Of a stretch of DNA of 45,576 nucleotides, positions 9,157-17,927 are shown piece after piece. Origin of the DNA: Pirellulaceae bacterium (GTDB lineage Bacteria > Planctomycetota > Planctomycetia > Pirellulales > Pirellulaceae); contig JADYZV010000090.1 in NCBI GenBank assembly GCA_020852965.1, positions 1 to 45,576 of the forward strand, given 5' to 3'. Position numbers and translations under genes: made by a program. Each line of letters opens with the position of its first letter. Position 1 is the stretch's first letter. The notes below the pieces were generated by a model, which was given only the letters and a program-made list of their open reading frames with translations, was not told the DNA's origin and ran no database searches.

Positions 9157-10842
9157 ATGAAAAACGTTTACCTGAATAAGTGCATGGTTTCAGCAGCCCG
9201 GACATTCCTGTCACTCATTTTGTTGGGGACATCCATCACCCTGGCTGAGAGCCCGATTGAACTCTCCAACGAAGGATCCAAAGAGCTGGCTAGCCAGATT
9301 CGAAGCGCATTGATCGAAACAGCTTCCAAACTAGTCGACTTAAAAATTGTTATTGCTGAGAAAGGAGACTTTTGTGTGCGAACTGAAGCAACGTCAGTTC
9401 CCGTCTGCTTCAAAGAGGTCTGGATGCACAGTGAATCAGCTCAAGCGCGCATGATTTGGCGTGAAAACGGAAATGACGTTGGATGGTGGACTGGCTTCGA
9501 ATCGCTGGATGGCCCAATAACCACGGCTCATCTTACAACCGTGCCAGGCAACAAGTGTTGCTTTGATTTGTCGAAGCCATTGAACTTTGCCGACTCGCGG
9601 CCGCTCTTCGACACAACGGAAAGCCAGTCTCGTACGCTCCATTCCGTCGGCATGACCGCGATGAATGCGCCATTCTTATTCATTCCGTTGGTCGAGCTCG
9701 ACAAGCCCTGGGTTCCTTCCAACCGAATGGGTGGATCGCCAATTGCGAATGATATCGCGCGCAGGCCCCTCTCAGATTGGCGCGTCTTGGGCGAGGAAAA
9801 ACTGGGGGAGGAAGATGTAGTCGTTGCGGAGATCGCTCAGCAGGATGCGTTTGCAGTGCCCCTCACGCGTCATTCGGGCAAGCTAGAGCTTATTCCAGTC
9901 TACGTGGCATGGTTCGCGAAAGAATATGGATGGATGCCATTGCGGATCGAGCAGTCGATGCGGTATCGGTTGGACGGTCACGAGTACATTCTAGAACGTG
10001 TTCCCGACGGTAAGTCGTCTCTGGTTTACAAAGCATCCGACTTCACAAAATTTGGAAATGCTTGGATACCACTAGTTGGCAATCAGCGTCTGTATCTACC
10101 TGAAGAAAAAGTTGAACGAGCATTGGATCCCGATGCGTTGGCCGATACACTTCTGGCGAACGGGAAAATGACTATGCAAGGTCCGTTTCAAGTAGGATAC
10201 AGTTATGAATGGAGAATTCTAAATATTGAACATATTGACCCAGCGTTGAATCTATGGTTTGAACCTCAACCAGGGGCGGAAGTGTACAACATGGACACCC
10301 AAAAGCGCTGCGTGCAAGGGGATTCAATTGCCTCGGCAAAATTCGCGGCGCGCGAGAACGCGATGGAAGCGATTGTCGGAAAGTCCGCTCCCGAATTTCC
10401 TGAGGGTGCTGTTTGGCTCAATGGAAGTCCGATGCGCTGGAATGACCTGCAAGGCAAAGTGGTCATCCTCAATTTTTGGGCGGAGTGGTGCGGAGCTTGT
10501 CGCGGTGAGCCCTACCATCTTGGTCCACTCCATGACGACCGACAGAACAACGGTCTAGCCATAATTGGTGTCCATCTTGCTGGCAGTAAGCTTTCAACAG
10601 TAGAAAAAGCTGTCAAGGAGCTCAACATCAACTATCCCATCTGTATCGATGTAACCAGCCGTGACAAAGACAACATCATCGAGGATGCGCTGTCTCCTGG
10701 CGAATTCTCATCTCTGTTCGCAATTGATAGCGTTCCACATTGCGTTGTCGTGGATCGGCACGGTATCGTCGCGGCATCGTTGCTGTCTAGCCGATTTGAA
10801 GATGCACTAAAGATCGCGCGACAACTCGCGAATTCTCCATAA
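9157..10842 (+). CDS. Exported protein with C-terminal TlpA/thioredoxin domain
   Basis: 561 residues from the ATG at 9157, preferred over the in-frame ATG at 9124 because AAAGG lies 6-7 bases before it and because a typical signal peptide then follows (TFLSLILLGTSITLAES). Residues of about 30-400 form a domain I do not recognise. The last 150 residues form a thioredoxin-like fold of the TlpA type: GKSAPEFPEGAVWLNG, KVVILNFWAEWCGAC with the redox cysteines C445 and C448, a long insertion, then the cis-proline region SVPHCVVVDRHG. TlpA-type proteins reduce or exchange disulphides outside the cytoplasm. Such an N-terminal sensor-like half fused to TlpA is common in planctomycetes, but its role is unknown. 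Confidence 0.85.
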   Translation: MKNVYLNKCMVSAARTFLSLILLGTSITLAESPIELSNEGSKELASQIRSALIETASKLVDLKIVIAEKGDFCVRTEATSVPVCFKEVWMHSESAQARMIWRENGNDVGWWTGFESLDGPITTAHLTTVPGNKCCFDLSKPLNFADSRPLFDTTESQSRTLHSVGMTAMNAPFLFIPLVELDKPWVPSNRMGGSPIANDIARRPLSDWRVLGEEKLGEEDVVVAEIAQQDAFAVPLTRHSGKLELIPVYVAWFAKEYGWMPLRIEQSMRYRLDGHEYILERVPDGKSSLVYKASDFTKFGNAWIPLVGNQRLYLPEEKVERALDPDALADTLLANGKMTMQGPFQVGYSYEWRILNIEHIDPALNLWFEPQPGAEVYNMDTQKRCVQGDSIASAKFAARENAMEAIVGKSAPEFPEGAVWLNGSPMRWNDLQGKVVILNFWAEWCGACRGEPYHLGPLHDDRQNNGLAIIGVHLAGSKLSTVEKAVKELNINYPICIDVTSRDKDNIIEDALSPGEFSSLFAIDSVPHCVVVDRHGIVAASLLSSRFEDALKIARQLANSP

Positions 10843-11096
10843 ATGACATGATCAAGCGGAGAATCTCATGTTAGGTCGTGATAACTCGAATGCCTTAGCT
10901 CGCGGAGTGCAAGTCGATTAGCTGCCTGAAATGATTGATTGCAGTCGTTCATTCTTTTGCCTCCTCGAAAGAAAAAGTGGGTCGTCAATAGATTCGAACA
11001 GAATTGATCCAATCGACTTTCAGTTACCGTATTCCAATAGGTGCTCCACATATCGCTCTCGCATCTGCGTCAAATCACGTCTAATAACTCAGCAGA

Positions 11097-11399
11097 TTAG
11101 AGACTATACTCGGCTGCGGTGTACAGGACCGAAAGCTCATAATCCGCTTCGACAGGAAACTCGACTTCGTAGTCCGCACGATTGGGATACTTGCCCGCAT
11201 TCCAGATGCACGCGTGAACCGTCGCGTACAACTCGCCGCGCAAACTGATGTGCAGGATGCTGCGATCGTAGGCGTGGGCCTCGAAGGTGATTTGCGAAGG
11301 TCCCGTCGCCAGTGCGGAGCTGACCAGTACAGCGCTCGCCAATACGGAAGCAAGGCATAAGTGAATTGCCAATTGTCGTGGTGTACGCATCGCTCGCAT
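11097..11399 (-). pseudogene. N-terminal fragment of a secreted carbohydrate-region protein
   Basis: 100 residues: a signal peptide (LAIHLCLASVLASAVLVSSA), then a short beta-rich segment (QITFEAHAYDRSILHISLRG, CIWNAGKYPNRADYEVEF, YELSVLYTAAEYSL). The segment looks like the opening of a longer protein whose first domain describes a carbohydrate-binding-like sandwich. It stops at TAA (11097-11099) shortly after a strand that should continue, and no continuation is seen in other frames. A genuine 100-residue exported protein is possible but less likely. Confidence 0.45.
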
Positions 11400-11405
11400 T
11401 CTGGG

Positions 11406-12098
11406 TCAAGTGTGAAGCTGGTATCCCGATCGCTGCTCACGCTGCTGCCATGTGTTGGCTTCAGGATCACCGACGATCTGCTGGGTGGCAGGATCCCAAG
11501 CGAGTTTTCGGCCGAGACGTATCGAGATATTTGTCAAGTGACAGGCCGAGATGGTGCGATGCTGAATCCGCACTGGCGAGATCGGCTCTTGCCGCGATTT
11601 CACGCACTCGAAAAAGTTGCCCATGTGATCGCGGCTCGGCGGCACGCGCCACGAACCTTCCGGCAGCGGATTCTCTGTCAACTCTTCAACCGCTTTGCCA
11701 TACACTCCGCCACGGTTGACGAAAACCCGCCCTTTGTCACCAATGAACATGATCCCATCGCGATCGAAGGACTTGATCTCGTCGGGGCAGTCCTCGCCGA
11801 ACAGTCGATAGTCGTCATAGATCGTCGCTTTTCCGCCGTGCTTCTCGCGAGCTCGTTCGGCGTGCGTTCGATCGACATCGCAAACGGCTACGACCTCGCC
11901 AAAAACGGCCGCTTGAGCCAGCACCGCCGAACCGCGTCCGCCCACACCGATCGCTCCAATATGCGGGCGGTCGCTGCCGGCTTGTATCGGCTCGGCCTGG
12001 GCAACCGCTCCGCTCAGCCAATAGGGAGCCAACGCTCCACCGACAACGCTGGTGGATGCCTTGAGGAACTTTCTTCGAGTAGACCGAGCGTGCGACAT
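11406..12098 (-). pseudogene. Gfo/Idh/MocA-family oxidoreductase with a large internal in-frame deletion
   Basis: Starts at 12098 (MSHARSTRRKFLKAS, a twin-arginine export signal); an upstream in-frame ATG at 12131 is less likely. Residues 45-97 are the first part of the NAD(P)-binding Rossmann fold (HIGAIGVGGRGSAVLA, EVVAVCDVDRTHAERA). After DDYR the sequence jumps to GEDCPDEIKSFDRDGIMFIG and the family's C-terminal part (DHMGNFFECVKSRQEP, ISIRLGRKLAWDP). About 200 residues are missing, including the EKP motif and the catalytic His region. The deletion keeps the frame, with the junction near 11803-11808. Full-length relatives are around 430 residues. The remaining 230-residue product cannot be a working dehydrogenase of this type. 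Confidence 0.8.
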
Positions 12099-12140
12099 GC
12101 GAGAGTCCTCAAGAGATTGGTAACCGTTCACGAAATTGGG

Positions 12141-12238
12141 GGATTGGGAGTTCTATTATCCACGAAACACACGAAGAACACGAAAAAATATATCGGCTAG
12201 TGTTCTTGGTGGTCCAGCAACGAGGTAATGAGCAATGC
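12141..12238. repeat. Dispersed repeat, copy B (inverted relative to copy A)
   Basis: Reverse complement of 982-1080 with only scattered mismatches over about 98 bp, from GGATTGGGAGTT to GAGCAATGC. It lies immediately upstream of the deleted oxidoreductase. Confidence 0.75.
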
Positions 12239-12384
12239 CGAAATACTATTCAAAGATAAAAGGTGCAAAATCATGGGAGCGATGTTCGAGGTTTACAAAG
12301 AGCATTAGGAACGAATCGTCCGCTAAAAAGGCTTTGAGGATGAAACTGCGAGTGTACCAAACAATTAAAGAAGAACAGAACCAG

Positions 12385-12410
12385 CTTTTCGTGTTTTCCG
12401 TGGTTAACAG
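12385..12410. repeat. Partial third copy of the dispersed repeat core
   Basis: CTTTTCGTGTTTTCCGTGG followed by TTAACAG matches the core of copy A (TTCGTGTTTTTCGTGGTTAA) and is inverted relative to copy B. It sits just after the stop of the beta-helix gene. The 12239-12384 segment between the copies has no recognisable gene. Confidence 0.55.
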
Positions 12411-12416
12411 AACGAA

Positions 12417-14519
12417 CTAACGCGTGAATGGATGCGAGGCAGGCATTTCCGCCTGAGCGGCCTTTTCGATCCAGTCGGCTTCGCCATACACACCTGCCTG
12501 GCTGTAATCAAAAGGTATGAAGCCGATCTTGAGCGCGGGTGAATCGGGCTGCAGGTGGTAGTCGTTATTCTCGGGATCGACGAACATGGGATCGGCGATG
12601 AGCGAGTTTTCGTCGTGACCAAGCTCCTGCCACGCGGCGCGATCCATGCCAGCGAAAGTGAAGTCATCGCCCGCTGCATTGAAATAACAGTTGTTGTCCA
12701 CTTTGGCTTGGATCTTATTCCACGGTCCTCCAAAGAGCGCCCCGGTTTTCCAGTACACGATGTTGTGCTCGAAGGTGAATGACAAATGGTCTTCAACGCG
12801 TGTGGCTGCAACTTGTGGATCCTGGCTACAAACCAAAATATTATTACGAACGATATTGTCTTTTCCGTAGTGCTGATGAAAACTACCTGTCTTCGTGTTG
12901 TAGACTAGATTGTTCTCCATCGTGATGCCCGTGCTCCCTTCGTCGGTATACAGTCCCCAGCCACCGTAGGAATAGGATTCGATATCGTGAAAGATATTGT
13001 TGCCGATGACCGTTCCTTCGGAGGGCCCCAGAGTATAGATGCCCCCCATGTCGCTCAGCACGCCTTGACCTATATGGTGGACATTGTTGAAACGGATGCT
13101 GTTGTTCTTTGCCAGACCATCGCTGTATCCCCAACGCCAACCCGCTGAAATGCCGGTGTAGTACAGGTCGGCGATGTCGTTATGAGTCACGGTATTCTCG
13201 CCGCTCTGCCCGATCCAGACGCCAACCGCTTCCGTATGAATTCGCCCGCCATGATGGATGATGTTGTTGTCGACGGTGATGTGATGCGTTCGTTCGTTCA
13301 GATTCGCGCGAATCTCTCCCTCGCCGATCCGCACGCCACCGGCACCAAGATCGGCGAGGTTGCATTGGCGGATTTCACAGTCCTGGCAGCCGCGACGAAA
13401 CCAAGCGGCATAATCTCCGGTGTGTCGAATCTCGCAATCAACCATCGCCACGTTCCGAGCGCCATCGACCATCACAGCGGCTTCGGTCGCAAAGGCAGCT
13501 TGATACGGAGCGTAGCCCTGAGGCGGCAGGCGATACGAATTGTGCTGAAATGAAAGACCCTGCAGAGAGATATGTTCGACGAACTGATCTTGCTCCGGGT
13601 TCCCCTGAATCACGACCAGCTTTTCCGCCACCGGAGCGATGACTTCCGCTTGGGTCATATCCTCTCCTGGTAGCGGCTTATAGTACAACGTCCCCTGTCG
13701 ACTGAGGAACCATTCGCCCGGCGCGTCCAAGGCCGCTTTGAAATTCTCGAGATGGAAGCGCGTCTTGGCAGGCCAGCCGGAATAGCTCTTGAGTTGCTCG
13801 CCGATCGTGATGATCGTGTTGGCATCGTGATCGACTTCACTCACAAAGCGGCGGCTGATGCACCACTTGTGAACGGCCACCAGTGTCACGTCATGAAGTT
13901 CTGCCTCGCTGAGCCCCTTGAGCGGTTCAAGCGAGCTGACGGGAATCTCCGTCGTGCGACGAAACTTTCCCGACTGCCCTTCGAGCGGAACTTCGACGGT
14001 TTCGCCCATGTGATCGTAGGACTGGTTCGGCGTTTTCGCTCGCACCGCGCGAGTGCCATTGACGACTAACTGCTCAAAGGTCCATTTGCCAGCGGCCACG
14101 TCCGGAATATCAGCCTGCCAGATCCCATCCTGCGCAGGCCGAAAACCGACGATTGCTCGTCCTCCGGAAATTACTGGCGAGGCACCTGGCGCACGTTCGT
14201 AGCTGATCGGACACGACTTCGTGCCACTATCTTGGGGCGTAAGCACAAACGGCTTCGTCAGCGAATAGACCCCATCGGCTACGATCACATGCACCGGCTC
14301 AGCGAGAGGTGTGTCTGCTTTCCATCCGCGAATGATATCGCGCGCTCGAGCGAGCGTGGCGACGGGACCATCACTGCGATCTGCGTTGGGCTGAACTAGC
14401 TGACCCGTCCAAGCGTCATTTCCGCTCGGAGAGACATGGATGGTTTCCGCTGCGGCAGATTGCCAAATGATACATAGTCCAACCCAAAGGACTGCAGATG
14501 AGAGAGAGTATTTTTTCAT
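12417..14519 (-). CDS. Secreted right-handed parallel beta-helix protein (GH141-like)
   Basis: 700 residues with a signal peptide (AVLWVGLCIIWQSAAAET). The mature N-terminus, TIHVSPSGNDAWTGQ and GPVATLARARDIIRG, followed by PVHVIVADGVYSLTKPFVLT, is the typical opening of beta-helix glycan-active proteins. Residues of about 320-620 carry coil repeats with asparagine and hydrophobic ladders (ITVDNNIIHHGGRIHTEAVG, NTVTHNDIADLYYTGISAG, GITMENNLVYNTKTG). The overall arrangement matches proteins assigned to glycoside hydrolase family 141 or related beta-helix lyases. The exact activity cannot be read from the sequence. It is divergently transcribed from the PmoA gene across 189 bp, which suggests shared regulation with the sugar-oxidation genes. 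Confidence 0.85.
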   Translation of the reverse strand: MKKYSLSSAVLWVGLCIIWQSAAAETIHVSPSGNDAWTGQLVQPNADRSDGPVATLARARDIIRGWKADTPLAEPVHVIVADGVYSLTKPFVLTPQDSGTKSCPISYERAPGASPVISGGRAIVGFRPAQDGIWQADIPDVAAGKWTFEQLVVNGTRAVRAKTPNQSYDHMGETVEVPLEGQSGKFRRTTEIPVSSLEPLKGLSEAELHDVTLVAVHKWCISRRFVSEVDHDANTIITIGEQLKSYSGWPAKTRFHLENFKAALDAPGEWFLSRQGTLYYKPLPGEDMTQAEVIAPVAEKLVVIQGNPEQDQFVEHISLQGLSFQHNSYRLPPQGYAPYQAAFATEAAVMVDGARNVAMVDCEIRHTGDYAAWFRRGCQDCEIRQCNLADLGAGGVRIGEGEIRANLNERTHHITVDNNIIHHGGRIHTEAVGVWIGQSGENTVTHNDIADLYYTGISAGWRWGYSDGLAKNNSIRFNNVHHIGQGVLSDMGGIYTLGPSEGTVIGNNIFHDIESYSYGGWGLYTDEGSTGITMENNLVYNTKTGSFHQHYGKDNIVRNNILVCSQDPQVAATRVEDHLSFTFEHNIVYWKTGALFGGPWNKIQAKVDNNCYFNAAGDDFTFAGMDRAAWQELGHDENSLIADPMFVDPENNDYHLQPDSPALKIGFIPFDYSQAGVYGEADWIEKAAQAEMPASHPFTR

Positions 14520-14708
14520 AATGCACTTGGGAGCTGGAAGCGTATCCCGATTTCGAAACCGACACGAATTTCGCGAGCGGAGCCTAGCTTGGAAACGCCA
14601 AATTCAGAATCATGCTATACACACCATTGAGGGTCTAGTATATTGGCTTTACATAGCCGATGCAATCGGCCAGTGGCGCAAGCCTGTCAGCTATCGATGG
14701 AGTAAATC

Positions 14709-15653
14709 GTGAGACCGCTGTTTGCATGTCTATCATTGACGCTCGCTCTAGGGCTGGTGCCATCTTCACAGGCAGACGAGAACGCTGTCGTCTGGAGCGC
14801 TAGGGCTACCGACTCCGGTTTGGTCGCAAGCCTGCGTGGTCAAACGCTTGCAGCCTACCAATCGACCCCCTACCCTCAAAAGCCTTACCTCAAACAATTG
14901 TTCACGCCTGGCGGACAACAAGTCCTGCTCGATAGTCCGGCGGATCACGTTCATCATCATGGCCTGATGTTTGCGATCTCCGTCGATGACATCAGTTACT
15001 GGGAAGAGGGCGACCGCGGCGGACGACAAAATGTCATCCAGACGCAGACAGACGATCATGGAATGCTCTCGCAGACGCTCCGCTGGATCGACCCGCAGGG
15101 CGCGGTCGCTCTGCACGAACAACGTCGAATCCAATTGGCTCAGACGGCCGACACCACTTGGCTCACTTGGCAATCCACGCTGACCGTTCCCGAAACGCTC
15201 GAAAGCGTTCGCTTGGGCGGAGGTCACTACTATGGACTGGGCATGCGATTTATCCGTGCGTTCGATCAGGTGGCAACTTTTCAATTTGCAGGAGCTGCCG
15301 AAGGCGAACCGGTGCGCGGTACGGAAAAACTGACGCGAGCGAGTTGGGTTGCCTGTCGTGGCAAAGTCGACGAGCGCTGGGTGACTTGCGCCATGTTTAG
15401 CTCTCCAGACAACACTCGGCCTCCGGCGTGGTGGTTCACAATGGACAAACCGTTCGCCTATCAATCGGCCACATTGAATCTATGGAAACAACCGCTCATC
15501 CTCGAGCGACATGATGCGCTGCAGTTGACCTACGGCGTTGCACTGATCGATGGTGACATTCCCGCTGAACAAGTTGAAACGCTTTACTTGCAGTGGGTCG
15601 CGAGCCTTTCTGACGAACTCCAATCCCCTCCCTCCCTAAGGAATTCCAAATGA
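14709..15653 (+). CDS. PmoA-family protein (DUF6807)
   Basis: 314 residues starting at GTG 14709, with GGAG about 8 bases upstream, and a signal peptide (FACLSLTLALGLVPSSQA). The conserved segment PADHVHHHGLMFAISVDD followed by YWEEG is characteristic of the DUF6807 family. Database names call it methane oxygenase PmoA, but family members have no relation to particulate methane monooxygenase. Proteins of this family are regularly found with Gfo/Idh/MocA dehydrogenases and sugar isomerases, as here. Its stop overlaps the next start (ATGA), so the two are probably translationally coupled. A periplasmic role in sugar-derivative processing is inferred from context only. Confidence 0.88.
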   Translation: MRPLFACLSLTLALGLVPSSQADENAVVWSARATDSGLVASLRGQTLAAYQSTPYPQKPYLKQLFTPGGQQVLLDSPADHVHHHGLMFAISVDDISYWEEGDRGGRQNVIQTQTDDHGMLSQTLRWIDPQGAVALHEQRRIQLAQTADTTWLTWQSTLTVPETLESVRLGGGHYYGLGMRFIRAFDQVATFQFAGAAEGEPVRGTEKLTRASWVACRGKVDERWVTCAMFSSPDNTRPPAWWFTMDKPFAYQSATLNLWKQPLILERHDALQLTYGVALIDGDIPAEQVETLYLQWVASLSDELQSPPSLRNSK

Positions 15654-16957
15654 ATCCCTCCCGCAAGAGTGAACCAGCGCCGATCACTAAGCCAGTGGAA
15701 AACCATCCGAATCCTGGGCGACGGAGCTTCTTAAAAGCAGCGACTGGTGCGGCAGCGGCCACCGCCGTCTTTGCACCTCGATTTGACATTCTGGCCGATA
15801 GTGCAAAAGGGGCCAACGAACGAATTGGTGTCGGCTTCATCGGAACTGGCGGCCGCGCTGGCGCGCATATTGACATTATCAATAAGTTCAAAGAACGCGG
15901 CATCGCTCAACCGGTAGCGGTGTGCGACGTCTATCGGCCACGCTTAGAAGCTGCCAGCCACAAGGCCGGCTCGACAAAGATGTACATGGAGCACGAACAA
16001 CTGCTCGACGATAGGAATGTCGATGTGGTCTGCATTGCCTCCCCCGATCGCTTGCACGCTCGGCAGGCGATCGACGCCATGAAAGCCGGCAAGGATGTGT
16101 ACTGTGAAAAGCCGTTGACGCACTGGAGCCAGTTTGATCTTGCCAAAGAAGTCCAGCAGGTAGCAGATGAAACGGGCAAATTGGTGCAAGTGGGCACGCA
16201 GCACATGGCGGATGACAATTACCCACAAATCATCCAGTTGATCCGTGACGGTATCATTGGCAAGCCGGTTCATGTTCAATGTAGCTACTTTCGCCGTGGC
16301 GACTGGGGCGAACGCATGCCAATCCCCGACCCCAATGCGAAACCCGGCCCCGATTTGCTATGGGATCGCTTCCTAGGTGACGCGCCACAAGTCGACTTTT
16401 CAGCCTCCAGGTTTTTTCAGTGGCGGATGTACCTGGACTACGCGGGCGGTCCCGCGACCGATCTGCTGGTCCATACCTTTACGCCGATCTTTTGCGTGTT
16501 GGAGCTGGATTATCCGACGCGAGTCTTTGGCGGCGGCGGAACTTTTCAGTATGACCGCGAGGTGCCCGACCAGTGCAATATTATCGCAGACTATGAAAAC
16601 GGCCCCAGCGTGGTCATGACCAATTCGCTGTCCAACCATGTCCCCGCCGACACGTTCATTCGCGGCACCGATGGTTTGATCTCATGGGGGATGCTGCAAG
16701 GGGGAAATGAATATGGCGTGCGCATCGTTCCCTTTGGCGGCGATAAAAAGGAGGTGGTCATTCCCTGGAACGGGCAAGGTGACACCAGTAAGTTGTGGGA
16801 AGATTTGCTTTCGTGTGTCAAGTCGCGACAGCAGCCCAAGTGCAACATCGGCATGGCCGTCCGCGTTCAAGCTCCCTTGTCGATGGGGGTCTTGTCGCAT
16901 CTGAACAGCAAGGTTGCCCTGTTCGACAAGGCCAGTGAATCGATCAAACTCTCGTAG
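15650..16957 (+). CDS. Tat-exported Gfo/Idh/MocA-family NAD(P)-dependent oxidoreductase
   Basis: 435 residues. A long twin-arginine signal (GRRSFLKAATGAAAATAVFA, about residues 24-43) predicts folded export, presumably with bound cofactor. The Rossmann fold begins IGVGFIGTGGRAGAH. DVYCEKPLTHW gives the catalytic lysine motif EKP at 153-155, and GTQHMADDNYPQIIQLI follows. The second domain includes FFQWRMYLDYAGGPATDLLV, with the aspartate and histidine typical of the active site. It is an intact version of the type deleted at 11406-12098, but from a different subfamily. It likely oxidises a sugar or cyclitol hydroxyl or reduces a keto-sugar. AAGGA precedes the start. It forms the core of the PmoA - isomerase - reductase run. 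Confidence 0.95.
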   Translation: MNPSRKSEPAPITKPVENHPNPGRRSFLKAATGAAAATAVFAPRFDILADSAKGANERIGVGFIGTGGRAGAHIDIINKFKERGIAQPVAVCDVYRPRLEAASHKAGSTKMYMEHEQLLDDRNVDVVCIASPDRLHARQAIDAMKAGKDVYCEKPLTHWSQFDLAKEVQQVADETGKLVQVGTQHMADDNYPQIIQLIRDGIIGKPVHVQCSYFRRGDWGERMPIPDPNAKPGPDLLWDRFLGDAPQVDFSASRFFQWRMYLDYAGGPATDLLVHTFTPIFCVLELDYPTRVFGGGGTFQYDREVPDQCNIIADYENGPSVVMTNSLSNHVPADTFIRGTDGLISWGMLQGGNEYGVRIVPFGGDKKEVVIPWNGQGDTSKLWEDLLSCVKSRQQPKCNIGMAVRVQAPLSMGVLSHLNSKVALFDKASESIKLS

Positions 16958-17079
16958 TCTTCCTAGAGAAAAAGATCACTGGTGGCAGCGAAAAAGCGAA
17001 GGCGATGATCAGCCGACCGATGCATGAACCCTGGACACGGTGACACCTTCCTTAAACAATTTTTCTGAGCGAGCAACAA

Positions 17080-17922
17080 ATGAAAATTGGTGTGTTCCTG
17101 CTGATCGAACCTTTCGCCAGCGTCGAAGTGCAATTGCAGCGCGCCCAACAAATGGGGTTCACCTGCGCCGACATAACCGACACCAACGCCGGGGGAAGCA
17201 TGCTGGGGACCGCTGGGTTCTCACCGACGGTCAGTCTGGATGACAACCCGTTCGCGGTTAGGCGGACGTTCGAGAAATATGGAATTGAACCGACGGCCGT
17301 GTGCGCGCATGCCGCGTTGCTCGAACCGAGTAGTCCGGGAACCTATGGCACCGCCGAGATCATGAAAGCGATTCAATTTGCGGCGGCGATTGGCATCCAA
17401 GATGTCGTCACCACGGACACCGACCCACGATCTCCATGGGCGAGAAGCCTTTCGCATCAGGAGCAGGTGTTCGTGATCGCTGAAAAGCTCTGCATGCCGG
17501 TCCAAATGGCAGAAGACTATGGAGTGCGAATTTTGTTAGAACCTCACGGACCGATCACCGACTCGATCGCCGGAGTGCAGGAAGTCTTTGAGCGACTCGG
17601 CCATCCGGCCTCGCTGGGAGTAAACCTTGACACGGGAAATGCGTGGCTTGGCGGTGCGGACCCCGTTGAGTTTGCGCGGGTGTTCAAAGACAAGATTCAT
17701 CACATTCACTGGAAGGACCTCGCAGCGGAGTGGGAGCCAAAGCGAGGAACCTTGTACGGATGCGGATTCTCGACCATTGCACTCGGCGACGGAGTAATCG
17801 ATATCAAGGGCGTTTGCGACGTCCTGAAGGATTGCCCGATCGCCAGCTCGACACTTGAAATTGTCGGGGACGAGCAGATACTGAAACGAAGCGTCGACTA
17901 CTTGCACCAATGCGGAATATAA
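17080..17922 (+). CDS. Sugar phosphate isomerase/epimerase-like TIM barrel
   Basis: 280 residues of the xylose isomerase-like (AP endonuclease family 2) fold, without a signal peptide. Probable metal ligands are E154 (ILLEPHG), D184 (VNLDTGNAWL), H210 (IHHIHWKD) and E260 (STLEIVG), the normal four-ligand arrangement. Such proteins isomerise or epimerise keto-sugars, or in some cases eliminate at a 3-keto-glycoside. The gene lies 122 bp after the exported oxidoreductase and only 5 bp before the aldo/keto reductase, and is likely in the same transcript. The cytoplasmic location contrasts with the exported upstream proteins, so a transported product is probably its substrate. Confidence 0.92.
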   Translation: MKIGVFLLIEPFASVEVQLQRAQQMGFTCADITDTNAGGSMLGTAGFSPTVSLDDNPFAVRRTFEKYGIEPTAVCAHAALLEPSSPGTYGTAEIMKAIQFAAAIGIQDVVTTDTDPRSPWARSLSHQEQVFVIAEKLCMPVQMAEDYGVRILLEPHGPITDSIAGVQEVFERLGHPASLGVNLDTGNAWLGGADPVEFARVFKDKIHHIHWKDLAAEWEPKRGTLYGCGFSTIALGDGVIDIKGVCDVLKDCPIASSTLEIVGDEQILKRSVDYLHQCGI

Positions 17923-17927
17923 ACACT

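Noticed and set aside
14766-15464. Minus-strand open frame of 232 codons opposite the PmoA gene
   Set aside because: The plus strand has a recognised family, signal peptide, ribosome site and overlap coupling; the minus frame shows no family pattern.
14709-15653. Methane monooxygenase subunit
   Set aside because: The family name PmoA is misleading; the sequence is a soluble exported DUF6807 protein without membrane helices or partner subunits.
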